Source: Bradyrhizobium stylosanthis
GTDB taxonomy: Bacteria > Pseudomonadota > Alphaproteobacteria > Rhizobiales > Xanthobacteraceae
Length of the DNA stretch: 64,000 nt
Reading direction: 5' to 3'
Assembly (NCBI RefSeq): GCF_001641335.1
Contig: NZ_LVEM01000001.1
Coordinates: 1,214,580 to 1,278,579 of the forward strand
Shown here: positions 43,435 through 52,678 of the stretch, piece after piece
Numbering within the stretch: the stretch's first letter is position 1
How the letters are laid out: every line of letters begins with the position of its first letter
The notes under the pieces: model-generated
The model's database searches: none
Told to the model about the DNA's origin: nothing
Seen by the model: only the letters and a program-made list of their open reading frames with translations
Program-made: the position numbers and the translations under genes

Positions 43435-43674
43435 CTATTGCTTGGCCGCCATCGTCTCCAGGCAATGGGTGAGATAGGCGGTGCGGTCGCGCGGCAGCAC
43501 CTTGTCGAGATCCGCCTTCAGTGCGCATTCGCGCTGCCGCAGCTGTTCGGCGCGGCGCTTCTCGGCGGCTTCGCGGAATTCGGGAGCGACCTTGTTGGGA
43601 TCAACCAGCGCCTGCGCGCGGGCCGGGGTGGTTGCAAGCAGGATGCAGGCAGCGACGAAAATGAATGGTTTCAA
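43435..43674 (-). CDS. Small exported protein of unknown function
   Basis: A 79-residue protein with a signal peptide (MKPFIFVAACILLATTPARA, the first codon being TTG at 43674) and a charged helical mature part with two Cys (RQRECALKADLDK, YLTHCLETMAAKQ). The TTG is preceded by an ideal GGAGG at five bases, which outweighs the upstream ATG at 43698. Function unknown. Confidence 0.72.
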   Translation of the reverse strand: MKPFIFVAACILLATTPARAQALVDPNKVAPEFREAAEKRRAEQLRQRECALKADLDKVLPRDRTAYLTHCLETMAAKQ

Positions 43675-43773
43675 ATGAGCCTCCGTAAAAGGAGGCATCC
43701 TAGCGTGCCGCGCGCAAACCCTCAAACCGGGACACGCGGTACCCCGTTCCGCTGCGGCTGCGCCGGCGGGGCG

Positions 43774-43789
43774 TGTGAACCAGTTCACA
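43774..43789. promoter_or_regulatory. CRP-type palindrome
   Basis: TGTGAACCAGTTCACA fits the CRP/FNR-family operator TGTGA-N6-TCACA exactly, with 7-base arms and a 2-base centre. It lies between the minus-strand gene ending transcription leftward at 43674 and a plus-strand terminator at 43854. It could control a small plus-strand transcript or the minus-strand gene. Confidence 0.55.
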
Positions 43790-43853
43790 AGCGCTCGGCG
43801 GATTTGCTGCTATGAAGTTGTCATTGCTTCACCAAATCATTTTCCACGAAACG

Positions 43854-43880
43854 CCCCGGCGTCCAAGCGCCGGGGTTTTT
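43854..43880 (+). terminator. Rho-independent terminator of a probable small transcript
   Basis: CCCCGGCG-TCCAAG-CGCCGGGG is an 8-bp perfect stem followed by TTTTT on the plus strand. No plus-strand gene precedes it for 1 kb, so a short transcript starting between about 43675 and 43850 is implied. It also shows that the Mfd-like gene must start after it. Confidence 0.75.
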
Positions 43881-43927
43881 CGTGCTGGCAAGGCGCTATC
43901 TCCGATCGGGTCGGCCTTGAGCAAGGC

Positions 43928-46900
43928 ATGATCCCGCGCAAGCAGCGGCTGCTTGCGGAACGGGTGGAGTTCCCCGCAATGGTTGCGCGGAACGTTGCCG
44001 CGAGGCGTGCGTTCGCCCGGCAAATCCCATATGGATGGCGGCGCGTCGCCGAATCGAATGAGGCCGGCGCGCGCGTTCAGTTGGTGGCGGTTGACGACCA
44101 GAAACGGATTCACGTGAGGCTTGCAAAGAAGGCGCGGGCGGCCAAGGTCTTGCCTAAGGCATTGCCTAGGACGAAGTCGCTCAAGACGACGCTGTCCAAG
44201 ACGAGGTCGTTGAAAGCAAAGACATCGTCGAAGACCAAGGCTTCGCTGAAGACCAAGGCTTCGCGAGGGAAGAACGAGGGAGCGCAGCGCGCCACGATCT
44301 CGTCGTCGTCGCCTCTCGGTTCGATGGCGCTGCATCTGCTCGCGCAGTGGAAGCTGTCCGGGCCGAGCGGCATCGTGTTTCTCGCCGAGAACGAGAGCAG
44401 GGCGGAGCGGCTGGGCAGCGTCCTTCACGCGCTCGATCCGTCCTGCGAGGTGCTGGTGTTTCCGCGGCTGAACACCTTGCCGTTCGATCAGCTCGAGCCC
44501 TCGCATGAGCTCGCAGGGCGCAGGGCCTCGGTGCTGCGGCGCCTCGCAAAATCCAAGAAGCCGATCTTCCTCGTTTCGACCGCAGAGGCGGCGATGGAGC
44601 GCCTGCCGCCGCCGGCGAACCTGTTGCGCCTCAGCATCAGCCTGAAGGTGGGCGGCGCGTTTTCCGAGCGGGATCTCGAGACGCGTCTGGAATCCCTGGG
44701 ATACGATCTCGACGACGAGCCGGACTATCCGGGCGGGGCGCTGTTTCACGGACAGACCTTCGAGATCTTTCCCGCGGGCGCGCTCGGGCCGTTCCGGATC
44801 GAGCATTCAAATCGCGCGATCGACCGCATCGTGGCGTTCGATCCGAAAGAGCACGAGATCATCTTCGAGACCAAGGAGCTTCTCGTCGATCCCATGTCGG
44901 AGCGGCTGGGGCTTTCCGGCAAGGGCGGCAAGCGCGCGACGCTGTTCGACTATTGCGGACGCGCCAAGTGGATCGTCGATGCCGGCGTGCCCTCGCACGC
45001 CGACGTCTGGTTCGACACGATCGAGGAAGCGGCACCGCGTGCGGAGCGCGAGCGCGAATATCTCGGTCGCCGCGACTGGAAGCAGCTCTCCAGGGGCATG
45101 AAGGTGCTGCCGCGCACGGCACCGTTCCAGGCCATCCCGGAGTTCTCGAAGCTGACATCCACGCGCAAGGCGCTGCGTGCCTTCGTCGAGGAGACGCGGC
45201 GGGCCGGCTCGCGGCTGATCCTCGTCGCGGCGCAGGAGGACGACCTGCGCGTGATGGAACGGATGAGCGGTGTCAAGGCGCAGCGCTCAGAGGATTGGGA
45301 CGAGGCGAGCCGCGGGGGCAGCGGCGAGGCGTCGCTTCTGGCCGATCTCGATGCGGGCTTCGTTGTGCCCGGGAAAAAGCCGATCGTCGTCGTGACGGCA
45401 TCCGACGTGCTCGGCAGCCGGGCGCATCATGCCCAGCCGATGGCGCGCGCCTGGAGCGCGGCGTTCGATCATGCCGATGTGCCGGAGCAGGGCACCGTGG
45501 TTGTGCATCTGCAGCGCGGCCTTGCCGTGCTCGACGGCCTGCAGACCGTCAACACCGGCGGCGGCGCGATGCGCGAGATGATCCGCCTGAAATTCGCGGG
45601 CGACAATGCGGTTCTGGTGCCGCCGACCGATCTGGCGCTGATGTGGCCCTACGCCGCCGAGCTCGGCAAGCTCGCGCTCGACAAGGCGGACGGCAGCACA
45701 TGGTGGGGCCGCCGCAGCGAGGCCGAGCGCGAGATCCAGATCGCCGGCAAGGTGCTGGCCAAGCACATCAGCCAGCGCCGCCGGCGGCGCGGCGAAAAGC
45801 TGGTGCCGCCGGGATCGGCCTACGAGAAGTTCGTCGCGCGCTTTCCCTACTTCACCACGATCGACCAGGCCAGGGCGATCGGCGACGTGCTGGACGATCT
45901 CGCGTCCGGCCATCCGATGGACCGGGTGGTCTGCGGCGATGTCGGCTTCGGCAAGACCGAGGTGGCGCTGCGCGCGGCCGCGGCCGTGGTGCTGTCGGGC
46001 AAGCAGGTCGCGATCGCGGTGCCGACGACGGTGCTGGCACGGCAGCACGTCGCGACGTTCCAGAAGCGCTTCGCCCCGTTCGGCATCGAGGTCGGCAACC
46101 TCTCGCGCGCAACCTCCGGCGCGGCGCTGCGCGAGACCCGGGAGGGCCTGCGCAGCGGCCGGATCAAGGTCGTGATCGGAACGCAGGCGCTGACGGCGAA
46201 GGACGTGAAGTTCGACGATCTCGGCCTCGTCATCATCGACGAGGAGCAGCATTTTGGCGCGGCCGAGAAGGCCAAGCTCGCGGGCCTCGCCAAGAATGTC
46301 CATGTGCTGATGATGAGCGCGACGCCGATCCCGCGGACGCTCGCCGCGGGCCTTGCCGGCTTCCGCGATCTCAGCGTCATCGCCTCGCCGCCGGTGCACC
46401 GGCTTCCGGTCGCAACCAGGATCGCACCGCTGTCGGATGCGGCCATCGCCTCCGCACTGCTGCGCGAGCAGCGTCGGCACGGCCAGAGCTTCCTGATCTG
46501 TCCGCGCATCCAGGATCTCGATCCTATGCTGGCGCGGGTGCAGGCGGTGGCGCCGGACCTCCGCATCGTCTGCCTGCACGGACGGCTGGCGGCCGACGAG
46601 ATCGACGATCGCATGATGAGCTTCGTCGAGGGCAGGGCCGACGTCCTGCTCGCGACCAACATCGTCGAGAGTGGACTCGACATTCCCCGCGCCAACACCA
46701 TCGTGGTGTGCTGGCCGGAGAAGTTCGGCCTCGCCCAGCTCCACCAGCTGCGCGGCCGGGTCGGTCGCGGCGGCATCCGCGCTTTCGCCCATTTGTTGAC
46801 CGAGACGCAGTCCGGCCAGTCCGAGAAGCGGCTCGCGGTGCTCGAGGAGTTCAGCCGGCCGGGCGCAGGCTTTGCCATCAGCGAGCGCGACCTGGATCTG

Positions 46901-47428
46901 CGCGGCGCCGGCGACCTGTTCTCGGAGGAGCAGTCCGGCCATGTCCAGGTGTTCGGACCCGTGCTCTACAGCCACCTCCTGAAGATGGCCTCGGAGAAGG
47001 CCGACGACGAGCGCGCCGCGGTGTGGGTGCCGGACCTCAACCTGCCGGTCGGTGACATGCTGCCCGAGACCTATGTGCAGTCCGAGCCGGTGAGGCTCGA
47101 GCTCTATGCGCGGGCCGCACGGTGCAGCAACGAGGACGACCTCGACGATCTCGAAGAGGAGACCTCCCGCCGCTTCGGGCCCTTGCCGAAGGTCGCGCGC
47201 GACTTCTTCGCCGCGGCGAGGCTTCGCATCGAATGCAAGCGGAGAGGCATCATCCGGCTCGACGTCGGCCCCGGCGCGGTGGCCGCGACGTTCCTGCCCG
47301 GGCGGTTGCGGAAGTCGCGCGGCAAGTCGCTGCAGCGCGACGGCGATCGCGTCGTCTATCACAGCCAAACGCGCGATGCGCCGTTCGAGACGGTGGAGGA
47401 ATTGTTCGAGCTGCTGGACGAGGGGTAG
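43928..47428 (+). CDS. Mfd-like SF2 helicase (transcription-repair coupling factor paralogue)
   Basis: About 1166 residues with the order of Mfd: a basic Lys/Ser/Thr-rich N-terminal tail with repeats (SLKTKAS), a UvrB-like part (GALFHGQTFEIFPAG), an RNA-polymerase-interaction-like region with a divergent core (GTVVVHLQRGLAVLDGLQ), the two RecA-like domains, and a C-terminal D7-like part. Helicase motifs are Walker A GDVGFGKTE near residue 670, DEEQ near 771 (Mfd usually has DEEH), SATPIPRTLA and the RGRVGR motif VI. The altered RID and DEEQ suggest a paralogue, not the housekeeping Mfd. The start is uncertain (ATG 43928, or a later GTG); the frame further upstream crosses a terminator. Confidence 0.85.
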   Translation: MIPRKQRLLAERVEFPAMVARNVAARRAFARQIPYGWRRVAESNEAGARVQLVAVDDQKRIHVRLAKKARAAKVLPKALPRTKSLKTTLSKTRSLKAKTSSKTKASLKTKASRGKNEGAQRATISSSSPLGSMALHLLAQWKLSGPSGIVFLAENESRAERLGSVLHALDPSCEVLVFPRLNTLPFDQLEPSHELAGRRASVLRRLAKSKKPIFLVSTAEAAMERLPPPANLLRLSISLKVGGAFSERDLETRLESLGYDLDDEPDYPGGALFHGQTFEIFPAGALGPFRIEHSNRAIDRIVAFDPKEHEIIFETKELLVDPMSERLGLSGKGGKRATLFDYCGRAKWIVDAGVPSHADVWFDTIEEAAPRAEREREYLGRRDWKQLSRGMKVLPRTAPFQAIPEFSKLTSTRKALRAFVEETRRAGSRLILVAAQEDDLRVMERMSGVKAQRSEDWDEASRGGSGEASLLADLDAGFVVPGKKPIVVVTASDVLGSRAHHAQPMARAWSAAFDHADVPEQGTVVVHLQRGLAVLDGLQTVNTGGGAMREMIRLKFAGDNAVLVPPTDLALMWPYAAELGKLALDKADGSTWWGRRSEAEREIQIAGKVLAKHISQRRRRRGEKLVPPGSAYEKFVARFPYFTTIDQARAIGDVLDDLASGHPMDRVVCGDVGFGKTEVALRAAAAVVLSGKQVAIAVPTTVLARQHVATFQKRFAPFGIEVGNLSRATSGAALRETREGLRSGRIKVVIGTQALTAKDVKFDDLGLVIIDEEQHFGAAEKAKLAGLAKNVHVLMMSATPIPRTLAAGLAGFRDLSVIASPPVHRLPVATRIAPLSDAAIASALLREQRRHGQSFLICPRIQDLDPMLARVQAVAPDLRIVCLHGRLAADEIDDRMMSFVEGRADVLLATNIVESGLDIPRANTIVVCWPEKFGLAQLHQLRGRVGRGGIRAFAHLLTETQSGQSEKRLAVLEEFSRPGAGFAISERDLDLRGAGDLFSEEQSGHVQVFGPVLYSHLLKMASEKADDERAAVWVPDLNLPVGDMLPETYVQSEPVRLELYARAARCSNEDDLDDLEEETSRRFGPLPKVARDFFAAARLRIECKRRGIIRLDVGPGAVAATFLPGRLRKSRGKSLQRDGDRVVYHSQTRDAPFETVEELFELLDEG

Positions 47429-47789
47429 GGCGAACTAAAAGTTCGAAAACAACCCCATGCACAGTAGCCAAGTGCTTGTCGGCACGATGCCTTTCCGCAG
47501 CCGGCTGGAGTGGCCGGTTGACCCGTCGGGCAAAACAGGTGCATTCGCCAAATTCGGAAAAACCGTTAAGCGCGATGCTCGCCGGCCGGACCGGCACACG
47601 CCGTCCGCGGCCTCGGCTATTTGGCGCGGTCCCGCCCATGGCGTCCCCGTAGTCGGCCGGAGTGACCGCTAACGTGGAATTAATCCAGAACGCCGACAAT
47701 TTTAGGCAGTTGTGTATGGGTGCTGCGTAAAGGGGTCCTCGCGAGGGGCGTTCCAGGGGCGGCTTCCGTTTGCTCGCTCACTGGGGTCA
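47429..47789. other. Gap without a recognisable gene
   Basis: The 361 bp between the Mfd-like gene and the coiled-coil membrane protein contain short open frames without ribosome-binding sites or coding bias. I see no strong hairpin or palindrome beyond TCCTCGCGAGG near 47744. Confidence 0.5.
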
Positions 47790-48497
47790 ATGCACGTGAC
47801 CACGACTTTCGAAACGCAAGGCCTCGTCGAACAACTCGACCCTGCAGCCCTTGCCGCCGCCGCAGCGGCGGACGAAGCCGCTGCCTTTGAAGCTCCAGCC
47901 CCGATCGTACGGACCAGCCGGAAATCGGTGCTGGCCCTGTCGGCGTGCGCCCTCGCCATCGCCATCAATGGCGCAGCGGCGGTCTACACATTGCCGTCCA
48001 TTCTTCCCGCGCTGAATGTCAGCAGGCTGGCTGAGCTGCTTCCGCGCCGGGAAACGCCGCCGCCGCCGAAACCGGATCCGGTCGTCGCGGCCTTGAAGGA
48101 TATTCAGTCGGCCCAGCAGCAGCACACGGCCTCGCTGCAGGCGAACAACGACCTCGCGCAGCAGAACGCGGCCGCGCTGCAGCAGGATACGATGGTGCTG
48201 CTGTCCCTGCGCCAGAGCATTACGGACGAGCGGGTCGACGTCAGGAAGATCTCCTCGCAGCTCTCCACGCTGATCTCGAAGGTGGACTCGCTGCAGAATG
48301 TGATGATGTCGGACATGACGTCTTCCATTCGAAAGGCGAATGCGCGCTACGGCTTCTCGGCCGCGATGCGCAAGCGGATGCTGACCCGGCAGACCAAGCC
48401 TCTGGGGCCCGTCCCGGTGGGCGGCGCGCTAGGGCCCGTGTCGGTCGGCGGGGCGCCGCTGAGCATGCCGGCTGCGACGGCAGCTCCGGAGAGCTGA
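47790..48497 (+). CDS. Membrane-anchored coiled-coil protein
   Basis: A 235-residue protein with an acidic Ala-rich N-terminus, one membrane segment (SVLALSACALAIAINGAAAV, about residues 51-70), then a Gln/Ala-rich heptad region (SAQQQHTASLQANNDLAQQN, LSLRQSITDERVDVRKISSQ) that should form a coiled coil, and a Pro/Gly/Val-rich tail with a repeated PVPVGGALGPVSVGGAP. The topology suggests a periplasmic rod anchored in the inner membrane. Family not recognised. Confidence 0.75.
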   Translation: MHVTTTFETQGLVEQLDPAALAAAAAADEAAAFEAPAPIVRTSRKSVLALSACALAIAINGAAAVYTLPSILPALNVSRLAELLPRRETPPPPKPDPVVAALKDIQSAQQQHTASLQANNDLAQQNAAALQQDTMVLLSLRQSITDERVDVRKISSQLSTLISKVDSLQNVMMSDMTSSIRKANARYGFSAAMRKRMLTRQTKPLGPVPVGGALGPVSVGGAPLSMPAATAAPES

Positions 48498-48517
48498 GGG
48501 GCGGTCGAGCAGATCGC

Positions 48518-49255
48518 CTAGTTCTTCTTGAAGCTGAGATACCGTACCGACTGATTGGCGCGCGAGCTGCAGGCGGAACTGGAATCCGAAGCGCCGTTGG
48601 CGAGTTGGAAGCTGCCATGGGTGCAGTACCTGCCGCGGCAGGCGGCTCCCTGTCTTTCGAAGAAGACGGTGATGGGATAGCCGCATTTGTTGGCCACGCT
48701 CAGGCACGCGCAATTCCTGCCGCCCGGTTCGTCCATGCACTGGGTGGGCGTGGAGCTGACCACCGACCCGCAGATTTCATCGGCCGATTTCGCCGCCGGC
48801 GGCGGATTTCCAGCGATCTTCTTGCCCGGTTGAAGCGGCTGCGAGCCTGATGGCTGGTACTCGGTTTGGAGAGGGGCGGATGAATCGCCGATCAACTTCG
48901 CCGGCGGCTTCTGCGGGGCGGGCTTGGCTTGTTGCGGCGCAGCCTGGCCGCCGCCGATCCGCGTGACGACGATGGAGCCGTAGGTCATCACGCCGCTCGA
49001 CTGCAGCGTATAGACGTAAGTGCCTGCACTGTTGGTGTAGGTCAGGCTGTTGCCGTTGCAGGTCCAGGTGCCCTGAACGCAGAAGGCATTGCCGGTGCAC
49101 TGCGCCCGCCCGTCCGGCGTCAACGTACCGATGTTGCTGGTGCCATGCTGCCAGGTGCCGACGAACTTGTTGGCGCATGATGACGGCGGCGCGGCCAACG
49201 CGTTGCCGGCGAGCAAAAGAAGAGCAAACAAGCCGAGAGCGCGCAATCCAATCAT
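48518..49255 (-). CDS. Exported two-domain Cys-rich protein
   Basis: A 245-residue protein with a signal peptide (IGLRALGLFALLLLAGNALA). Domain 1 (SSCANKFVGTWQHGTSNIG to GVMTYGSIVVTRIGGG) is a small lipocalin/META-like beta domain. A Pro/Ala/Gln linker follows. Domain 2 has many Cys (ICGSVVSSTPTQCMDEPGGR, CACLSVANKCGYPI, CRGRYCTHGS), indicating several disulfides. It is an envelope or secreted protein of unknown function. ATG 49255 follows a GGGAA-type site. Confidence 0.75.
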   Translation of the reverse strand: MIGLRALGLFALLLLAGNALAAPPSSCANKFVGTWQHGTSNIGTLTPDGRAQCTGNAFCVQGTWTCNGNSLTYTNSAGTYVYTLQSSGVMTYGSIVVTRIGGGQAAPQQAKPAPQKPPAKLIGDSSAPLQTEYQPSGSQPLQPGKKIAGNPPPAAKSADEICGSVVSSTPTQCMDEPGGRNCACLSVANKCGYPITVFFERQGAACRGRYCTHGSFQLANGASDSSSACSSRANQSVRYLSFKKN

Positions 49256-49472
49256 TCCAATTCCCTTTTTTGCAATGTCACGAGAGAGCCATCGTGCGAA
49301 TTGAAAATCAAGGCGCTTTAACGTGGTTGTCTCGTCGGCGCGGAGCGCAGGTTTGCGCCGCAAGGGGCGTTGCGCGATCGCACGTCCATCGCCGGACCGT
49401 GATGCCGCGCCGGATTGCGGCGGGCCCGTTGGCGCATCACATCACCTCGATCGTTCGATTGGAGCTGATGCG

Positions 49473-49712
49473 ATGCGCGTTGCCCTGGCGATGGGTCTGT
49501 TGATTGTCCTGTGCACCACCGCGAACGCCGCGCCGGCGCATCGCGTCCGTGCGCACCACCCGAGCTATTCCGAGATCGATGGTTATCCTGCGGGCGCGCG
49601 CCCCGGCGCGGAGGCAGATCCCCGGGCGCGTTTCGCGGTGCCCGGCTGGAGCGATGAAGCAACGCAGCGTTGGCTGAACAGCGCCTCGTCCAATGTCGGA
49701 CGAGGGGGATAG
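49473..49712 (+). CDS. Small exported His/Arg/Pro protein
   Basis: A 79-residue protein with a signal peptide (MRVALAMGLLIVLCTTANAA) and mature start PAHRVRAHHPSYSEIDGYPA, then a short region ending NSASSNVGRGG. It resembles the 70-residue protein at 37248. GGAG precedes the ATG. Function unknown. Confidence 0.7.
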   Translation: MRVALAMGLLIVLCTTANAAPAHRVRAHHPSYSEIDGYPAGARPGAEADPRARFAVPGWSDEATQRWLNSASSNVGRGG

Positions 49713-49792
49713 CCATCGGGATCGGCTGTGGTGTCGGCTCGCGCTGGCGAGCCGATGGGGCCGGTTTCCGATTTGCAGGGGGAACGGAGCGG

Positions 49793-49963
49793 CTAGGCAG
49801 CCTGCTCCTCGAACGAGGTGTAGATGCGGCCGGCGGGATCGACGACCTGGACGTCCCAGCATCCGTCCTGGACCAGCTCTCTGGCCTTCTTGAGGGCGGC
49901 CGCGAGCGTCGGCCGCTTGAGGCTGACGACGCCTGCCGTGTCGAAACCGTTGATTTCAAACAT
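49793..49963 (-). CDS. Small conserved-type protein of unknown function
   Basis: A 56-residue protein with a helix-strand pattern (RPTLAAALKKARELVQDGCW followed by DVQVVDPAGRIYTSFEEQ). A GGAGG site lies at the right distance before ATG 49963. Similar short proteins occur widely in Bradyrhizobium. No function known. Confidence 0.65.
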   Translation of the reverse strand: MFEINGFDTAGVVSLKRPTLAAALKKARELVQDGCWDVQVVDPAGRIYTSFEEQAA

Positions 49964-50231
49964 GCCGCTTCCTCCTGTGATTTTCTCGAATCCTACATCT
50001 TTCCGGCGCTTTGTCTCGCGGCTTTTTGGGGCAGGGCGCCTGGAACCCGCAGGCTGGTCCCGTGTCACCGCGAGCGGCTGAAGGTCGTCGGACACCCTGC
50101 CGGCGACATGGACGTCCCCCGCTGGGGTTGCTACGATATTGGCTCACATTTTAGGGGTGTTTGCCGTGCGGCTCGATCGGCCCGCGGCCCGATTGGTCGA
50201 GCGGCATTACAAGCAAAGGCGTTGTCGAGGG

Positions 50232-50747
50232 ATGGTCAGCCGGCGGCCAGCAGGGACAGCCGCGCTACTCGCGCTCCTTTTGTCGGCTGGACCTTCATTC
50301 GCGACTGAAACCGTCTGGGACGTTCTGGAAGGGTTTGGCCTGACCGGCGTCTGGAGCGTTGCTTGCGCAGCGCCCACGACGGCCGCCAACTTCCGCTACA
50401 TCTATTCCAGGGCCGCCAATGGCGGTGCGACGCGCGAGCTCGATTTCGGTGTGAGCGAACTGACCTCGAGCGTGATCGAAAGCGCGGAGCTGCTCTCGCC
50501 GTCGACCCTCAAGATCCGTGTCCGCAGCACCGATCCGCGATTTCAGCACCTCAACAATTTGATCCTCGAGACCGTGCTGACAAAGCAAATCCATGCAGGG
50601 ACCGGAGAGATGCGCGTCCGGTTCATCGAAGCCGGCGACAGCTCTGGCAAAGTGTACATCAAGGGCGGCATGGTCGTCGGCGGCGCGCAGGTGCGGGTCG
50701 GAAAGCCGACCTTCTGGCAACACAAGTGCCGCCCCACGATGACGTGA
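50232..50747 (+). CDS. Exported protein of unknown function
   Basis: A protein of 171 residues with a signal peptide (SRRPAGTAALLALLLSAGPS, cleavage near FATE) and one beta-rich domain (TGVWSVACAAPTTAANFRYI, RELDFGVSELTSSVIESAEL, TLKIRVRSTDPRF, ending VRVGKPTFWQHKCRP). Two Cys could pair. The start is set at the signal peptide; an upstream frame start exists. Function unknown. Confidence 0.65.
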   Translation: MVSRRPAGTAALLALLLSAGPSFATETVWDVLEGFGLTGVWSVACAAPTTAANFRYIYSRAANGGATRELDFGVSELTSSVIESAELLSPSTLKIRVRSTDPRFQHLNNLILETVLTKQIHAGTGEMRVRFIEAGDSSGKVYIKGGMVVGGAQVRVGKPTFWQHKCRPTMT

Positions 50748-50964
50748 CGGTGCGTTGATTGGGTTGGTGAGCGCCGATCAGTTGGAAAAGTCGTCCGAAC
50801 GATAGCGCCGATATCGCCGAACGAATTTAGCCGGCGGTCGCTCGTCGCAGGTGCGAGGGAACGGGGATGGGACGATGATCTTCCTCGGCGGCCTCAATCC
50901 AGCACAGGATTGCGTCCTGCACATTTTGCACTGCTTCGAATTCGATGGCGCCGTCGGACACCAA

Positions 50965-51561
50965 TCACTTGTTTACAGCAGTGACGTCAGAGAATCTAAA
51001 AATGAACTCCGGCTCTCTAATAGAACCATCCAGCGTCATGCTGGACTCCCGAACACAGTCCGTTCGATCGGGTATGAAACTGCCTGAGAAGGCTACGACT
51101 TGTCCGACGCTTAGCGAGGAAGCTCGTCGAAAGAGGGGCGAGCTGGGCTCGATCAAAGTTCCGGCTCCTGTATCTGAGAGAAAGTTATTCCATGTTTTCA
51201 CGTGGACGTTGTTGCCTATCATGATCGAGAGCACGCCCTTTCCATCTCCGTTAGATGAGAGCGTAGCGACTTTTCCGATCCAGTTTTGTACGCGTTGCAG
51301 CTGGGATGATCCATTGCACAACAATTGCGCCCGTTGAGGTCTCGCGGCGCCTTTGGCCATCTCGTTGGCACCGGCTTTGTACGCCGCGCGCCCGGAATCG
51401 ATGGCTGCGATAAAACGGGCCTGTTCATCGGGTATTGGAATCTGTCGGGACGTCGTCGCTGTGGCGTTGACGGAGCTCTCTTCTTTCGGCGACAAAAAAA
51501 TGAATGCGCCGATAACTACCGCGACACTGGTGACAAAGTACGAGCGGGCGCTATTTGTCAT
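50965..51561 (-). CDS. Membrane-anchored protein of unknown function
   Basis: A 198-residue protein with an N-terminal membrane segment (RSYFVTSVAVVIGAFIFLSP) and a C-terminal domain rich in strands (WIGKVATLSSNGDGKGVLSI, SLSVGQVVAFSGSFIPDRTD, FIFRFSDVTAV) that looks like an OB-type or beta-sandwich fold. GC content is visibly lower than that of the surrounding genes, and it belongs to a block on the 3' side of tRNA-Lys. I do not recognise the family. Confidence 0.7.
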   Translation of the reverse strand: MTNSARSYFVTSVAVVIGAFIFLSPKEESSVNATATTSRQIPIPDEQARFIAAIDSGRAAYKAGANEMAKGAARPQRAQLLCNGSSQLQRVQNWIGKVATLSSNGDGKGVLSIMIGNNVHVKTWNNFLSDTGAGTLIEPSSPLFRRASSLSVGQVVAFSGSFIPDRTDCVRESSMTLDGSIREPEFIFRFSDVTAVNK

Positions 51562-51633
51562 GAACTGCCCCAATGCTGAAAGTGGAAATACAAACACCGG
51601 CAGCAGCGAGAGTCGATAGGATCTAAGCCGGAT

Positions 51634-51816
51634 CTATCTGGCCTTCGCCTTCAGTCCTATCTCGACCAAGCGGCGGATGGCCCGAGGCGCCCTGGGAGGT
51701 CGTCCGGTTTGCGGGCGCCATTCGTCCAGATTTTGCAGTGCGTCAACGATCAAGCGGCAGACGAGCTGCGCCGCGTCAGCCAAGCCGGGAGGATCATTCC
51801 AGCGACTGCAATCCAT
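51634..51816 (-). CDS. Small ribbon-helix-helix-like protein
   Basis: A 60-residue protein starting MDCSRWNDPP. The C-terminal segment LDEWRPQTGRPPRAPRAIRR followed by LVEIGLKAKAR matches the second half of small ribbon-helix-helix DNA-binding proteins (pattern GRPSRPEAIRRLVE). The first strand and helix are weak, so it may be degenerate. GGGAGG precedes the ATG at 51816. Confidence 0.6.
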   Translation of the reverse strand: MDCSRWNDPPGLADAAQLVCRLIVDALQNLDEWRPQTGRPPRAPRAIRRLVEIGLKAKAR

Positions 51817-51920
51817 CTCAACCTCCCTTGAGTCCTGACAAGCCCCTTTTGCCCCGATCTTGCTTGAGCGGTAGCACCCCAACATCCTATGCTCGCTTTG
51901 GTTTAGGGCCGGGGAAGCCG

Positions 51921-52613
51921 ATGTTCGATATGCATTTTGGCGACGCCCTTTTGGGCGCGATTCTAGGTGGTGTCGTCACATTCATCCTGACAGTGATAGT
52001 GGAAAAGCAACGCAGTCCACGCTTGGGGGTCAAGATCGAATCTCCACCCTTGGACCTACCGCCGAGGGGCCCGTTCGCGGCCGGCTGGCGGGTCCTACGC
52101 GTAAGGGTCGCGAATAGGGCTCTGCCTGGATGGGCCAACTGGTGGCTCCTACGCGCTCCCGCCGACGATTGCCGTGCCAAGATCACCTTCTTACGCGGAG
52201 TTGATGGGACGGATTTCTTCGACGTGCCCATGACCGGACGTTGGGTCAACACGCCGGAACCGTACGTCAACTTCAACGCCACGCCGACTGGTCAGGTCCC
52301 AACCCTATTCAACCCGCAAGAACTGCGGAGTTCGATCTCGATCTTTGCCGGTGAGGATGAGCTCTTGGATATCGCAATACAGGTGCAGGGCGAGAGCGAC
52401 GCCTTCGGCTGGAACAACGATGCTTATCTCTGCCCAGATTGGCGCAATCCGACCAAAAGGCTTGTTCCGGGGCGTTATATTGTAGAGATCATGGTGATCT
52501 CTTCTGGCCGAAAACATCGGGACTGGTTTCGGCTAGAGAACGATGGCTTTTTCGAACTGGGGCAACCAACACCGGAGCAGCGCGCAATGTTGCGCCGAAG
52601 ACCGTTAGCCTGA
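51921..52613 (+). CDS. Membrane-anchored protein of unknown function
   Basis: A 230-residue protein with one N-terminal membrane segment (ALLGAILGGVVTFILTVIVE) and a cytoplasmic or periplasmic beta-rich domain (LRVRVANRALPGWANWWLLR, VNTPEPYVNFN, ISIFAGEDELLDIAIQVQGE, GRYIVEIMVISSGRKHRDWF). Architecture resembles the protein at 52679: one membrane anchor plus an Ig-like domain. ATG 51921 is preceded by GGGGAAG. Part of the low-GC block. Confidence 0.7.
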   Translation: MFDMHFGDALLGAILGGVVTFILTVIVEKQRSPRLGVKIESPPLDLPPRGPFAAGWRVLRVRVANRALPGWANWWLLRAPADDCRAKITFLRGVDGTDFFDVPMTGRWVNTPEPYVNFNATPTGQVPTLFNPQELRSSISIFAGEDELLDIAIQVQGESDAFGWNNDAYLCPDWRNPTKRLVPGRYIVEIMVISSGRKHRDWFRLENDGFFELGQPTPEQRAMLRRRPLA

Positions 52614-52678
52614 GGCGCGATAGGCCTTGGCCGCATTTTGCGCGCGGGACGTGCAGCATTCGGCGGACTAGGATGAGA

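Noticed and set aside
43775..43927. N-terminal extension of the Mfd-like protein
   Set aside because: It would be translated across a strong rho-independent terminator and a CRP-like palindrome; the real start must lie later.
47457..47672. 71-codon plus-strand frame after the Mfd-like gene
   Set aside because: No ribosome-binding site, no domain pattern and codon use unlike the neighbours.
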